Shown: positions 31,998-43,076, counted from the stretch's first letter. The stretch: DNA of 64,000 nucleotides from Macrosoma leucophasiata (GCA_036365455.1 JAWQUS010000003.1:3988001-4052000); one strand, 5' to 3'. The notes: generated by a model not told the origin, from the letters alone. Program-made: numbers and translations.

Positions 31998-32165
31998 GCT
32001 ATGGAGTCGGGACGTGACGACCTCAAAGCCTACTAGCGGAAGAATTTTCTTCCACTGGAAGAGAATTTTTCCACTAGCGCAGTCAGTCAACCGAACCATT
32101 CCAAGGGCGGTATAATAATAAAAATCGCCAATCCGCCTGGCAAGTGTGGCGATTATGGGATATAT
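31998..32165 (-). repeat. Dispersed repeat D, antisense
   Basis: GTCGGGACGTGACGACCTC, TTTTTCCACTAGCG, CGAACCATTCCAAGG and AAGTGTGGCGATTATGG match 16165-16400 reversed. Confidence 0.75.
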
Positions 32166-32170
32166 TATTA

Positions 32171-32408
32171 TATTTTTTTTGTTTATAGAAGTGTCAAACA
32201 AGCATGCAGTTCACATTGATGTTAAGTGATGACTGTAGCCTATAGACACCCACATAATTTTATTTCATTACCACTTCTGAGGCCTAAGGTGATATGCCTC
32301 TGTGCGGGAAATTACAGGGCCGTACATTACCACCTGACCGGAACACGATAGTGCTGAACACTACCATTTAGCGGCAAGTATATAAGGTAATGCGGTGGTG
32401 CCACCAGT
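32171..32408 (-). mobile_element. SINE-A, internally shortened
   Basis: From GTTTATAGAAGTGTCAAACA to GGTAATGCGGTGGTGCC then ACCAGT, with the GCCCGCGAGCTC block deleted. A second 5' scrap is at 32537-32593. Confidence 0.85.
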
Positions 32409-32599
32409 AAAAAACACATATTCTCCCCTAATGACGCACAACACTGTTGTAAGTGTCTTTGAGGGAGGCTTTGTGCAACAGTGGACGTGTATCGGCTGGA
32501 AAGATAATGATGCTGAATCATGTAGTAGATTAATTGGATAATGCGGTTGTGCCTACGCCCTTTAATTCTATCATTGGATCTCTACCATCACTAAATATG

Positions 32600-33130
32600 A
32601 TTTATTAGAACCTCAATTTTGAGGATTTTGTCCAGCAGTGGACGTATTTTGGTTGTAATAATAATGACGAAGAGAGACATTTTAATCTCTTTAATTTCAC
32701 TCTATTTTCAAATTTTCATCTATTTAGTTTTAAAGACATAACAGATATTAAACAGGGTTAAATATATCTAACTCATAAGTCGTCAAAGGTGAGTTGTGTA
32801 CGTTAAGACTAACAACGTTTGTTCGATAAGAAATAAAATCGTTTCAAATGGGACTTCTATCAATTGTTATCACTACGTTTCATAGGTATATTTTTTCATA
32901 GGTACAGACGTCAGTTGTTTACGTAACGTGAAGTAAAGAAGTATGAGAACTGCAAATTCTATTTATTATTTTTTGTTTGGTAAAAAAATATATAAAAAAT
33001 GGCACCACAAGTTTGATAAGTAACAATATCTAGAGTGTACCTCTAGTTTTTGCTTGTAAAAAGTTGTTTGTAGTTCGTTGCTATGGACGTTGTCTATCTT
33101 GATGAGCCAGTTAGGTACCTTCGATCTTTT
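32600..33130. other. Mostly unrecognised
   Basis: TCTAACTCATAAGTCGTCAAAGGTGAG.. (32768) recurs at 41730-41880 with ATCAATTGTTA and TTTCATAGGTATATTTTT, so it is a two-copy dispersed repeat of about 150-200 bp. Confidence 0.5.
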
Positions 33131-33154
33131 AATTATCAGTACAAAATTAATTGT

Positions 33155-33525
33155 TTCATATTACTTCGCATTAACACATGCTTGTGAAATATATTTCATT
33201 TAAAGAAAAATGGAAAGAAAAATTTGCGAAAAAAAATTTTAATGCGAAATAATATACAACAATTGTTAAGGGTAAAAGCGACTTCTTTTCGATATTCAAT
33301 AAACTGCAAAGTCTATTATATCGGTTGCCTAACTAGCATAGTTGACAATAGATGGCGCTGCTGCTACCATAAAGCAAAGCAATAAATGTGAAGGAAAGAT
33401 TTAACAAATCGGGCAGGACTTCAGTAGCTCAATTGGAAGAGCGGCTGGACTAGATTCCCAGTAGGCCGCGAGTTCGTGTCTCGCCTGAAGTCAAATTTTT
33501 CTTTACATTTTTCTTTAAATGAAGT
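33155..33525 (+). mobile_element. SINE-C, sense unit with inverted end
   Basis: Starts with an antisense tail piece (TTCGCATTAACACATGCTTG to GGAAAGAAAAATTT, to about 33229), then a full sense unit: AATGCGAAATAATATACAAC, leader, tRNA-like core (AGTAGCTCAATTGGAAGAGC), tail to TTTTTCTTTAAATGA. The likely target duplication is AGTACAAAATTAATT versus AGTACTTAATTAATT (13 of 15). Confidence 0.85.
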
Positions 33526-33681
33526 ACTTAATTAATTTATTGTTATAAAATACATTTATATATGAAATAGATACTGCAGTTTCACCCGTAAATTTTAATG
33601 CAAACTGTAATATTTCAACATCTTATAAGTTAATATCATAAGACCCGTTCTGAAACTCGAGCGCTTTTTTAGTTTTTTTTT

Positions 33682-33965
33682 ACTGGTGGTAGCGCTCCAG
33701 TGACGGAGCTCGGGGGCGTAGGCACCACCGCATTACCTAATATACTTGCCGCTAAATGGTAGTGTTCAGCACTATCCTGTTCCGGTCAGGTGGTAATGTA
33801 CGGCCCTGTAATTTCCGGCACAGAGGCATAACACCTTCGGCCTCAGAAGTGTTAACGCATCTGCATTTTGACCTCTGGTCTTTGTGCATAGACATAGGCT
33901 GCAGTCATCACTTAACATCAATGTGAACTGCATGCTTGTTTGCCACTACCACTACATAAAAAAAA
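33682..33965 (+). mobile_element. SINE-A, full length
   Basis: ACTGGTGGTAGCGCTCCAGT to CACTACATAAAAAAAA. One of the least diverged copies. Confidence 0.95.
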
Positions 33966-34029
33966 GTATTATGAGTAAATTGAAATAGCCGGAACAATGT
34001 TTGAACCCAATTCAGTTGGTGACAGCTTA

Positions 34030-34500
34030 TTTAGTCTGCTGAAAACTAATTAAGGTTCTGAGTTGTGATATTGTTACGAATTAAGTGTAATAGGCAACTA
34101 CCTTTACAATACACGGCGAAATTTTTGTCCTAAGATCCTTTAGTTTTCTGCTCAGGGTTTCATTGTGATTGCTCGTTAGCTGTGAGGGATATTTACGGGT
34201 ATAATGGATTCTGAAAACTTAACAAAAAAATGCACGAATCTTCATCTATACTGGGTGTAAGAAGACCTCTTCCTAAATGAAAAGATCGATGTTATGACAA
34301 TATGAACAAGCAATGTACAGCGTACATATCCTAAGAGTCGCCCACGCAACGCACACCGTGAGTCGACGGCTGGCCGCTGATCCATCGTACTAGGCTAGCG
34401 CAGCTGAGCGAGTGTTGACCTCGAGCGTATTACGATGTTTTATTTCATAAAACTTACATTGCGCTTTTAGAGAAAATAGGTAAAGTGGGTTTGTTGATTT
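34030..34500. other. No recognised feature
   Basis: Unique-looking AT-rich sequence. A GC-richer stretch near 34330-34430 (GCAACGCACACCGTGAGTCG) has no frame. Confidence 0.45.
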
Positions 34501-34514
34501 ATGGAATTATTTAA

Positions 34515-34860
34515 TCATGGCAACCCATTATACGTCCCACTGCTGGGCACGAGTCCTTCCCCTTTTTGGGGGAGGCCTGGAGCTTACTCCACCACGCTGC
34601 TCCAATGCGGGTTGATGGATATAAGGGTTAATGGCCAACCCGCTGTCGGACGTTTTCAAACCGCCCATAAGGTTTTAACCTCCGCCAAGGTTTTAACGAC
34701 TGCTATCTATCGATAGCAACCGGGACCGACGGCTTAACGTGCCCTCCGAAGCACGGAAACGCGCGTTTTTAATTTGCCACTAGCGGTCACCCATCGGTAT
34801 TCGCTTAATCGAGCAGATCGCTTCCGATCTTCACCAGCCGCGGGGCCATGCACGCTTCCA
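34515..34860 (-). mobile_element. 5S-like SINE, near full length
   Basis: Antisense, ATCATGGCAACCCATTATAC to GCGGGGCCATGCACGC. About 10 bp of the 5S-like block are deleted near 34793 (CCCATCGGTATTCGCTTAATC). Confidence 0.85.
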
Positions 34861-35505
34861 TGGAATTAAAATTACACGTTACAGTACACAAAAATAAAAA
34901 CTGATAATAATTTACATGAAATTATTTGAAATATAAAAATATATTTTCTTACGTCGTTGTATCCAGAATCATGAGTGTTAATACTAGTTTTTTTTTTTCG
35001 AAAGCGTTCTTTGAACACCTATATTAGCACAATGGTAATAAAAAGATAAATTCATATTATTTTGTAACGGAAAAGATAAAAATAAGAAAAAGTTGTTTAA
35101 CCTCTACAAAATTGAAAATACTATAAGAAAAACAATTCCAAAACCCAAGCTCTGTCAGATTATAGTGGTTAGTTAGTTCCATAAGCCGTTGTTTTATAAC
35201 AACAAAATAAAACGAAAGCAAGTTATTCGTTGAAACAAGGGTAAAACAGAAATGGCCGACTCAACCCGCAAGCCAGAGTCAGCTGCTCGAGGTCTGCTGT
35301 AAGGCCCATCGCATACCAGTAGTGTTTTTTATTATTTTAAAAAACTTAGACAATTTAGAACTTAGAAGTCTCTATTATTTTAATTTGTATTTACCACCAT
35401 GAGACATAATATACGTGATAAGAGGGCTGGTCCATTTTTTGCACAAAGAAAAGACCAGCCCTCTGAAGATATTCCGGCTTAGAAGCTGCGCGTAGTTATC
35501 ACTCC
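34861..35505. other. No recognised gene
   Basis: AT-rich. A small inverted pair, AGAGGGCTGGTC (35420) and GACCAGCCCTCT (35452), forms a 12-bp stem. Confidence 0.5.
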
Positions 35506-35509
35506 AGTC

Positions 35510-35605
35510 CAAAGATGTCCACTGCTAGACAAATCTATCGCCCACAACAGTGTGGCGCATCAATAAGGCAAAGTATGCCATAATCGCCACGCTTGGCTAG
35601 GCGTA
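35510..35605 (+). repeat. Dispersed repeat D fragment
   Basis: AGATGTCCACTGCTAGAC and TAATCGCCACGCTTGGCTAG. Confidence 0.65.
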
Positions 35606-35651
35606 CTGTTCTAAGCGAAATATTTAGTTTTAAAATCTGAAATATCACTAT

Positions 35652-35887
35652 ATCGCATATTTATGTATGTATGTATCTTCACGCCAGGACCCTAGCGGGC
35701 AGAGTGTAGAGCGCTAGATATCCCGGTACCGACATACCTCTCGTGCCTCGTCTACCTTCATCATTCTCTTCATATATGCCGATTCCTAAGACTTTTGACC
35801 TCACCATCAGACAGAACTTGACCTATTTAGTCATGGTAGGTCAGTCTTGGTCTTCCTAGGCCTCTGCAACCATTCACATTAGCATTG
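35652..35887 (-). mobile_element. ATAC-tailed LINE 3' end
   Basis: Tail (TATG)n at 35660, then CTTCACGCCAGGACCCTAGC, CGATTCCTAAGACTTTTGAC and GACCTATTTAGTCATGGTAG. The longest antisense copy here. Confidence 0.85.
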
Positions 35888-36796
35888 TATATCGCATATT
35901 TACATTTTTGAAATTTGTAGTGTGAGATGAGCCTTAAGCGAAGAAAGATATAAATAATGCCTGGGGAAATGATAGATCAGAATAAAACGGAACAATCGTT
36001 TTTATAAGGGCGTTCTATTCTGCTGAATTGGTTGTATTCAAATTATACGAAAATGTATGTGAATAGAAAACTGTACCCTACGAATTTGGCTAGAAATCAA
36101 CTTGAAACTTCACACATAATTCCTTTTATTTCTGATCAATAATTAAAGTTCTCTTCTGTTTTAAAGAGTAAGAAAATGTTTCTGCGATCATCCACTAATT
36201 TTGCAATAAAATTAAATACACAGGGTAATTAAAAAAAAAACAAATAAAATAAAAAAAAATATTGTTTAAAATTATTATTATATAAAATTATTATTGTGTT
36301 AATAAAAATGTAATTATAATAAAACGGTGAACAATCCCGAGAAATTAAATGACATTAATTCTAGTAGCGTATCGTTCAGTTTTGAATTTTAGCATTGTGC
36401 TTTTAGCATTCGATGTTGCCGGATATTTCGTATCTCGGACAGCAGAATGTCATATAATATTATTATATGTCATATGTTATAGCTACAAAGTTTGGGGTTT
36501 TATTTTAAAAGATTGGAAAAAAATATTAGGTATAATTATAGGTAAATATAATATAAGTTTATGTAGTAAACTTGTGTTTATTACCCTGGTAAAAATTAGT
36601 CAACGTAGTGATTCACTGCCGTGGTTGACATTGTTTTTAAATTATCTTGAATTTACAGCACCAAAATTGTCAATTCTTTTTCCGGGTAGGCAGAAGTGGA
36701 GAGTGGCTGAACACTACCATTTAGCGGCAAGTATATTAAGTTATGTCACATTATTGCGACCATCCACTTCATAAGCAATAAAATAAAATTTAATAT

Positions 36797-36975
36797 AGTA
36801 GTTGTTGCCCGCGGCTTCGCCCGCGTGGATGTCGTTTTATGAATAACTAAGTAGCCTATGTTCTTTCCCAAAGTCAGCTCTATCTCTGTACCAAATTTCA
36901 TTAAAATCGTTCAGTCGTTTGGACGTGAAAAGGCAACAGACAGACAATTTTGCATTTATAATATTACAGTAGGGA
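36797..36975 (+). mobile_element. Single CTAG..CCCGCG-type element
   Basis: GTTGTTGCCCGCGGCTTCGC, CTAAGTAGCCTATGTTCTTT, AAAATCGTTCAGTCGTTTGG and TTTGCATTTATAATATTA; a frequent lepidopteran element, here apparently complete. Confidence 0.75.
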
Positions 36976-37355
36976 AGTAGGGATTAAGGTCATCAGTTTG
37001 ATATACCATCGAAGTAGGATTAATGAATTAGACACCACAACAATAGAGGAACGCGTTAATAGAACCAATGGTAATTATTATTGTTCAGAATTCCACCTGT
37101 AATTTATTACACGAACACTTCAGCTTTTGTTTTCGTCTGCGGCCACCGAAACGGTGGTAAGTTCCGGAGATCGAAATTACAGAGAGTAAATTTCTAAGCG
37201 TCCAGCTTTGTATTTTAACGTTTGTAGTGGAAAATCAGTGGAATGGCGGCAGTTGAGCAATTAGCTTTTGGCGCTGCCGCGTTGCTGGAGAAATCGGTTG
37301 AGAATCGCCTGGAGAAATATCAAATTAGTTTGTAATTTTGGTCAGTAAATGTATT

Positions 37356-37644
37356 TTTTTTTTTTTTATGTAATGGGCGTGGCAAACAAGCATGCAGTTC
37401 ACATTGATGTTAAGTGATGACTGCAGCCTATAGACACCCACATGAAGACCAAGGTCAAAATGCAGATGCGTTACCACTCCTGAGGCCTAAGATGTTATGC
37501 CTCTGTGCCGGAAATTACAGGGCCGTACATTACCACCTGACCGGAACACGATAGTGCTGAACACTACCATTTAGCGGCAAGTATATTAGGTAATGCGGTG
37601 GTGCCTACGCCCGCGAGCTCCGTCACTGAAGCTCTACCACCAGT
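37356..37644 (-). mobile_element. SINE-A, full length
   Basis: T-run, ATGTAATGGGCGTGGCAAAC to GAAGCTCTACCACCAGT. It sits between the second array unit and the LINE end. Confidence 0.95.
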
Positions 37645-38127
37645 ATATGTATGGCGATCAACAAAATTTACAACTTAGTTTATAACTTTTTCCTTCTATC
37701 AATTCCTTCACAAATCTCTTCACTTTACTCTAAATCTTTCACGGTGGAAGCTATCCGTCTATGGAACTTGCTTCCCATTGAAATTCGACAAGCTAATTCA
37801 GTTGCAACATTCAAAAAACGACTCTACGATCATTACGTTGCCCAGATCTTTCCCTTGTCGAGTTAAGTCCTGATCTCCTTAAAGTTGCCTATTATTAGTT
37901 TTATTATTTTAATATTTTTTTTGTAAGCATTAATTTTACATTCACTTGCATTAGTACACCCCTATTATTTTCATTTACGCAGTTTCCTAAACCCAAAGGT
38001 TGTATGGAAGAGATTGCAGTTTTGTGATAAGACCGCCTTTTGTATCGTCTATTTCTTCTATTTTGTCTCTTTACTGTTTTGGTGTACAATAAAGTATATA
38101 AATAAAAATAAATAAATAAATAAAACA
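37645..38127 (+). pseudogene. LINE C-terminus and 3' UTR, AAAT tail
   Basis: The frame 37651-37866 reads SFTVEAIRLWNLLPIEIRQA-NSVATFKKRLYDHYV, the standard C-terminal end of CR1/Jockey-type ORFs. The UTR contains GTACAATAAAGTATATAAAT and ends in (AAAT)n. The rest of the element is missing. Confidence 0.85.
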
Positions 38128-38306
38128 AGTAATTAGTAAAACTTTTTATGAAATTGTAGAACATTATTCTTGCGCATCGCTATGCTTGTCAATTTTGAAG
38201 GCTAAGCCTGGGTTGCACCACAACATTTATTTTGTTAACAACACATCAACATCATTTTAACATTTCGTTGTTGCGAAAAATAAAATATTACAATTTTTAG
38301 GGATTT

Positions 38307-38905
38307 ATCTCGCGTATATTAAACTAAAATGATTTTTAAAATCAACCCGACAATGTGCACTTTAACGCTGTATCCACCCGCGTTAAAGAGCACATTGCTG
38401 ATGTCAAAAACCGAAAAACAGGGAGGTCTGCAGTCTGTGAACACATAGCGGATAAGCCGAACCATTACATCCGGTTTGATAAAATTCAAATACTCGCTAG
38501 AGAACACAAACCCATTCCACGAATGGTACGCGAGGCTATTGAAATTAAAAAACACCCAAATTTCAATAGAGAAGATGGATGGCGATTATCAACATCATGG
38601 GATCCCATACTTAGCAAGAATAAATCCCAGCCGCAGCAGTCTGCAAGACCTCAACATACCATAAGTAATTATTGTGTTAATCCTGAACGCTACGCAAGGC
38701 GTTTACGAAATCGATGGAGGTAGCTACATATAATTTTTTCAAACTTCTGTCAGACAAATGTCACCTCAGTCTGCCCGGGACCACGGAAGCTGAAAAGCGA
38801 CCGAAACGTCGGGTTGATTTTAAAAATCATTTTAGTTTAATATACGCGAGATTAATCCTTTAAAATAGTTTTATTTCAATGAGTGTAGCTCGCGAAAACC
38901 TAAGA
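38307..38905 (+). mobile_element. Penelope-like element fragment with 45-bp inverted ends
   Basis: 38307-38351 and 38808-38852 are perfect 45-bp inverted repeats (starting ATCTCGCGTATATTAAAC). Between them lies the endonuclease frame. The right part contains GCTGAAAAGCGACCGAAACG, a conserved block of the family's terminal region, and continues to GTGTAGCTCGCGAAAACC. An inverted piece of the 3' terminal repeat at the 5' end of truncated copies is a known Penelope habit. Confidence 0.8.
38355..38723 (+). pseudogene. Penelope-like GIY-YIG endonuclease, C-terminal part
   Basis: 122 codons: RVKEHIADVKNRKTGRSAVC then EHIADKPNHYIRFDKIQILA, REHKPIPRMVREAIEIKKHP, FNREDGWRLSTSWDPIL. The (R)LKEH..(S)AV.EH and IREAIEI.K(H/N)P.NFNR-DG patterns are diagnostic for the endonuclease that follows the RT in Penelope-like elements; it nicks target DNA. 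The GIY-YIG motif and the RT are missing (5' truncation), so this is a remnant with an intact C-terminus and stop. Confidence 0.85.
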
Positions 38906-39411
38906 ACATATCAAAATATTACAAGTATGAAAAAATTTGTTACACGTACCTTACACAGATATCTATAAACTGTTTTCTTTTTTTCAAATATAATCGCAAA
39001 ATGAACTCAATATAAACAATCAGATATATTTGCCAATTTTCTAAACAATTCATAGTATCCACAAAATAGGCAATTAAATGTAGCCATCAGTTTGACAAAT
39101 CACGGAACTAAAATTAATGAATTAGACACCAGAACAATAGAGGGACGCGCTAACAGGACCAATGGAAATTATTAGTGTTCAGAATTCTCTCTCTAATTTA
39201 TTACACGAACATTCCAGCATTTATTTTCAACCGAGGTTACCAAACCATGAACAATTCCAAGAATTAAAATTACGGAGTAAATTTCTAAGGGTCCAGCTTA
39301 GTATTTTAGCGTTTGTAGTGGAAAATTTGTTCAATTTTACTTTTAACATTCGATATTGCTGGGACCGTGTCTCGTGCAGTATTAAAGTGTCAAATCAGTT
39401 TGCAATCTAAC

Positions 39412-39542
39412 CCCCTTATTCAAAAACGTACATTAGATACGTTAAGCTATAGAATGCTTTGTCTCTGTCAGTTGCAAAAAAATATTTAAGTAATAATTAT
39501 AATGCAAAAATTTGCTTTAAAAATACGTTTATGAATAAGGGG
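39412..39542. mobile_element. MITE inside an array unit, copy 1
   Basis: CCCCTTATTCAAAAACGTA at the left pairs with TACGTTTATGAATAAGGGG at the right (18 of 19). 131 bp, noncoding. Confidence 0.9.
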
Positions 39543-39779
39543 ATTTACTTAAGTAAGTTTGTGATGTATTTGAATCTTCAGGTTAGCTTCAAAAAAGTCA
39601 ACGTAATAATTTACTGTCGCGAATCCATCCTGAATTTTGTATTTAAGAGCAGTCAGCAGAATAAATCCCGACGTGTCAATTCTATTCTCAGGTAGATAGA
39701 AGCGAAGAGTGGTTATAGAATTAAACAGTTTATTATTGAAAGTGCTGCTCTATGCCGTATCCACTAAAAAGACAATAAA

Positions 39780-39971
39780 ATCGTGTTCCGGTCAGGTGGT
39801 AATGTAAGGCCCTGTAATTTCCGGCACAGTAGCATAACACCTTAGGCCTCAGGAGTGGTAACGTATCTGCACTTTGACCTTGGTCTTTGTGTGGGTGTCT
39901 ATAGGCTGCAGTCATCACTTAGCATAAATGAGAACTGCATGCTTGTTTGCCACTTTCATTACATAAAAAAA
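39780..39971 (+). mobile_element. SINE-A, 5'-truncated
   Basis: ATCGTGTTCCGGTCAGGTGG to CATTACATAAAAAAAA. It is followed by a 5S-like SINE scrap (39973-40048, GACCGCGCCCGTAATGC..GGGCCATGCGCGC) and a TGTC-element scrap (40053-40131). Confidence 0.9.
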
Positions 39972-40534
39972 AACACCCGACCGCGCCCGTAATGCTTTAC
40001 CGAGTAGATCGCTTACGATCTACACCAGCTGCTGGGCCATGCGCGCTTCTAAACTGCAGGCGGACAGGTAGACAGACAGACAGATGGACTTGGCAAAAAT
40101 ACAAGGATTCCTTGTTTACTAAGGAACCCTAAAAGTGGAATCAAACATTCACATCTTTCCAAGAAACATTGCCGTATCCACATAAAAGGTAATAAAATTA
40201 TATACGTCATTAGTTTGACAAACCATCAAACCAGGATCATTGAATTAGACACCATAACAATAGAGCCAAGTGTTAACAGGACCAATAGAAATCATTATTG
40301 TTCGGAATTCCCCTGCTAATTTATTACACGAACACTTCAGCTTTTGTTTGCGACTGCGGCCATCGAAACGGTGAACAATCCCGAGAGTTGAAATTACGGA
40401 GTGAATTTCTAAGCGTCCAGCTATGTATTGCGTTTGTAGAGGAAAATGAGTTCAATTTTGTTTTTAACATTCGATGTTGCTGGGACCATCGTGTATCGTG
40501 CAGTATTAAAGTATCAAATAAGTTTGCAATCTTA

Positions 40535-40681
40535 CCCCCTTATTCACAAACGAACATTAGATACGTTTTAGCTATAGAATGCTTTGTCTTTGTCAGTTGC
40601 ATTGTCCAATGTGCAGGATAGAAAAAGACAAAGGAGTAAACACTAAACACTTTAGCTAAAATACGTCTATGAATAAGGGGG
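40535..40681. mobile_element. MITE inside an array unit, copy 2
   Basis: CCCCCTTATTCACAAACG to GTCTATGAATAAGGGGG. Same internal TAGCTATAGAATGCTTTGTC as copy 1 but a longer second half (ATTGTCCAATGTGCAGGATA). Confidence 0.9.
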
Positions 40682-40947
40682 TTAGTGTTTAAATTTTTTA
40701 AAGTTTGTGATGTATTTGAATCTTAAGGTTGGCTTCAAATTAGTCAACGTAATAATTAACTGTCGTGAATTCATCCTGAATTTTGTATTTAAGAGTGCAG
40801 TCAGCAGAATAAATGTATCTTGACCCGTCAATAAAAAATAAATCAAATAAATGTTTTCTTTTCTTTTCTTTTTTTTTTTTTCAATTCTATTCTCAGGTAG
40901 GTAGAAACGACGAGTGGTTATAGAATTAAGTATTTTATTATTGCTGG

Positions 40948-41080
40948 TCCGATTCGAAAAATTATTTCAGTGTTAGATAGCCCATTATCGAGGAAGGCTT
41001 TAGGCTATATAACATCACGCTACGATGAATAAGAGAGGGTAGGTAACATTGCAACCGCGCGTAGCCGGGGTGGGCCGCTA
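40948..41080 (+). repeat. Dispersed lepidopteran repeat
   Basis: GGTCCGATTCGAAAAATTAT, TCAGTGTTAGATAGCCCATT, GGCTTTAGGCTATATAACAT. The same family, with its left end (GAGTTTGTTTGTTTGAACGC), is at 42838-43005. Confidence 0.65.
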
Positions 41081-41458
41081 GTAAAATTATATACGTCATC
41101 AGTTTGACAAAGCATCAAACTAGGATCAATGAATTAGACACCATAACAACAGGACCAATGAAAATTATTATTGTTCGGAATTCCGCCGCTAATTTATTAC
41201 GACTGCGGCCACCGAAACGGTGAACAATCCCGAGAGTTGAAATTACGGAGTGAATTTCTAAGCGTCCAGCTTTGTATTGCGTTTGTAGTGGAAAATTAGT
41301 GGAATGGCGGTTATTATGCTTCTAGCATTCGCCGTTGCTGGAGACATCGTGTCTCGTACAATATTGTGAAAATGTCAAATTAGTTTGCAGTTTTGGTGGC
41401 TCAAATTTTGAAAATTTTGAATTTTAATCTTACTTTATCACTATTTTGTCTGAGGGTG

Positions 41459-41603
41459 GGATGAATATTCTTAGGAATCGGCGTGCATATATGAAGAGAA
41501 TGTGTATAAAAGAAGCACGGGAGGTGTGTCAGGACCGGGATATCTGGCGCTCCACACACTCTGTCTATCCCGTAAGGGAACTGACTTGAAGGTACATATA
41601 TAC
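41459..41603 (+). pseudogene. ATAC-tailed LINE C-terminus
   Basis: From ATG at 41461: MNILRNRRAYMKRMCIKEAR then EVCQDRDIWRSTHSVYPVRE and a stop at about 41580, followed by a GGTACATATATAC tail. Other copies of the family preserve the same codons. Confidence 0.7.
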
Positions 41604-41934
41604 TTTATCACAACAAAGTGCAAACAAAATCCATATGAAGACGGCAACTTCACTAAAACTGGCATAATATATTTCTGATATCGACCTGTTATAGGGAAAA
41701 TGTTTGTATATACAGGGTAAAATAATATCTAACGCATAAATCGTCAAAGGTGAGTTAGGTACGTTGAGACTAACAACTTTTGTTCTATGACTTTTGCCAA
41801 AACGCAGTACACCACATGATAAGAAATAAAATCGTCTCAAATGGGACGTCTATCAATTGTTAGCGCTACGTTTCATAGGTATATTTTTACCCAGCAGGTA
41901 CCTGCAGCACAGTAGATAGAACAAAACTGTGCCT

Positions 41935-42075
41935 GCAGCCTTGACTAGATCGTCGGTCCATCTTGCAGGTGGACGTTTACCGATACGTGGTCTCCACTCG
42001 AGAACCTTTCTGCCCCAGCGGCTATAGGTTCTCCGAGCTATGTGCCCTGCCCATTGCCACTTGCTAAGACACTCA
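41935..42075 (-). pseudogene. RTE-type LINE fragment
   Basis: Minus strand reads approximately WQWAGHIARRTYSRWGRKVL then EWRPRIGKRPPARWTDDLVK, the conserved block just before the RTE C-terminus. Confidence 0.75.
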
Positions 42076-42361
42076 ATGTGAAGTTAAGAAGTATTAGAAT
42101 TGCAAATTCTATTTATAATTTTTTGTATGGTAAAAAAAAATTGTAATTAGTAAAAGTTGTATAACAAAAGTGTAAGTCTTGATGAGCCAAAGCCTCCCTT
42201 TAAGAATTATGCGCTATTTACAAGTAACCCTGTATAATGGTGATTTCAGAATGACCTAATTTTCCATGTTTTTTCTCCAAGGGTTAGAAGCAAACTTAAA
42301 ATCATCATCATTTCAGCAAAAAAAAATTTAACTATAAAACAAAAGAAAAAACTTCATCACA

Positions 42362-42475
42362 ACGACCAGTGTGCATCATACCATAATCGCCACGCTTGGC
42401 ATGTGTGTTGGCAATCGCAGTGGCGGTTGTATTATCGAGAGACACTGCAGCTCTCTCCACGTAATTGCATTTATT
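42362..42475 (+). repeat. Dispersed repeat D fragment
   Basis: CCATAATCGCCACGCTTGGC and CAATCGCAGTGGCGGTTG. Confidence 0.6.
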
Positions 42476-42525
42476 TATTTTTTTAATCTACACTAATATT
42501 ATTATTTATATTTATATTATTATTT

Positions 42526-42834
42526 AACTGCCTCGGTAGCCTAGTGGTAACAGGCCACTACTACTACGCTGAGGTCCTGGGTTCGATTCCCGGGTAGGGG
42601 GTTATCAGAGATAATGGTGAAAAAGCCTTTATCTCTGGTTCTATTGGGATTTTTCCATTTTCTGGAAATTTCCCAGTACCTCAAAGTTTGGTTATGTGCC
42701 CGGAAATGTCAACAAGCTCGCCACCTGTTACATGGGCCAAAATGTAACCGGCGAATCGTGGGTGTTTGCATGTATGCTTGAATGCATGCATTTACCTCTG
42801 CCTACCCCTTCGGGGATTACAGGCGTGAAGTTAC
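42526..42834 (+). mobile_element. SINE-B, full length, in an older repeat
   Basis: AACTGCCTCGGTAGCCTAGT, GGGTTCGATTCCCGGG and GGATTACAGGCGTGAAGTTA are all intact. ACTAATATTA occurs before (42492-42501) and after (42838-42847), probably the target duplication; the host repeat continues as ACAAAGCTGAAGAG. Confidence 0.95.
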
Positions 42835-43076
42835 GTTACTAATATTACAAAGCTGAAGAGTTTGTTTGTTTGAACGCGCTAATCTCAGGAACTACGAGTC
42901 CGATTTGAGAAATTCTTTCAGTGTTAGATAGTTCATTTATCAAAGCAGGCTTAGGCTATCACGATAAGACGAATAGGATAGGGTGTAATGTTAGCTAACG
43001 CTAGTTGGGTATATTATTCAAACATAAAAACTACGGAACCCTACACTGTGTGGGACACACACAGTACTTGACCGGT

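Larger units (their letters stand above)
36310..41410 (+). repeat. Array of five related units, broken by insertions
   Basis: Units at about 36310-36710 (partial), 36985-37340, 39054-39775, 40172-40945 and 41082-41410 share, in the same orientation, CATCAGTTTGA(C/T)A, GAATTAGACACCA, GGACCAATGGAAATTATT, TTATTACACGAACA(C/T)T, GGTGAACAATCCCGAG, GAATTTCTAAGCGTCCAGCT and ACATTCGATGTTGCTGG. The best two run from GCCGTATCCAC to GTGGTTATAGAATTAA, a unit of about 720-775 bp. Similar peptides are open in two units (ELKLRSKFLRVQLSI and ELKLRSEFLSVQLCI), but frames differ in others, so coding is doubtful. Confidence 0.8.

Noticed and set aside
36349..36774. 141-residue plus-strand protein gene
   Set aside because: It spans a diverged array unit and ends in a SINE-A scrap (EHYHLAAS); other units do not keep the frame.
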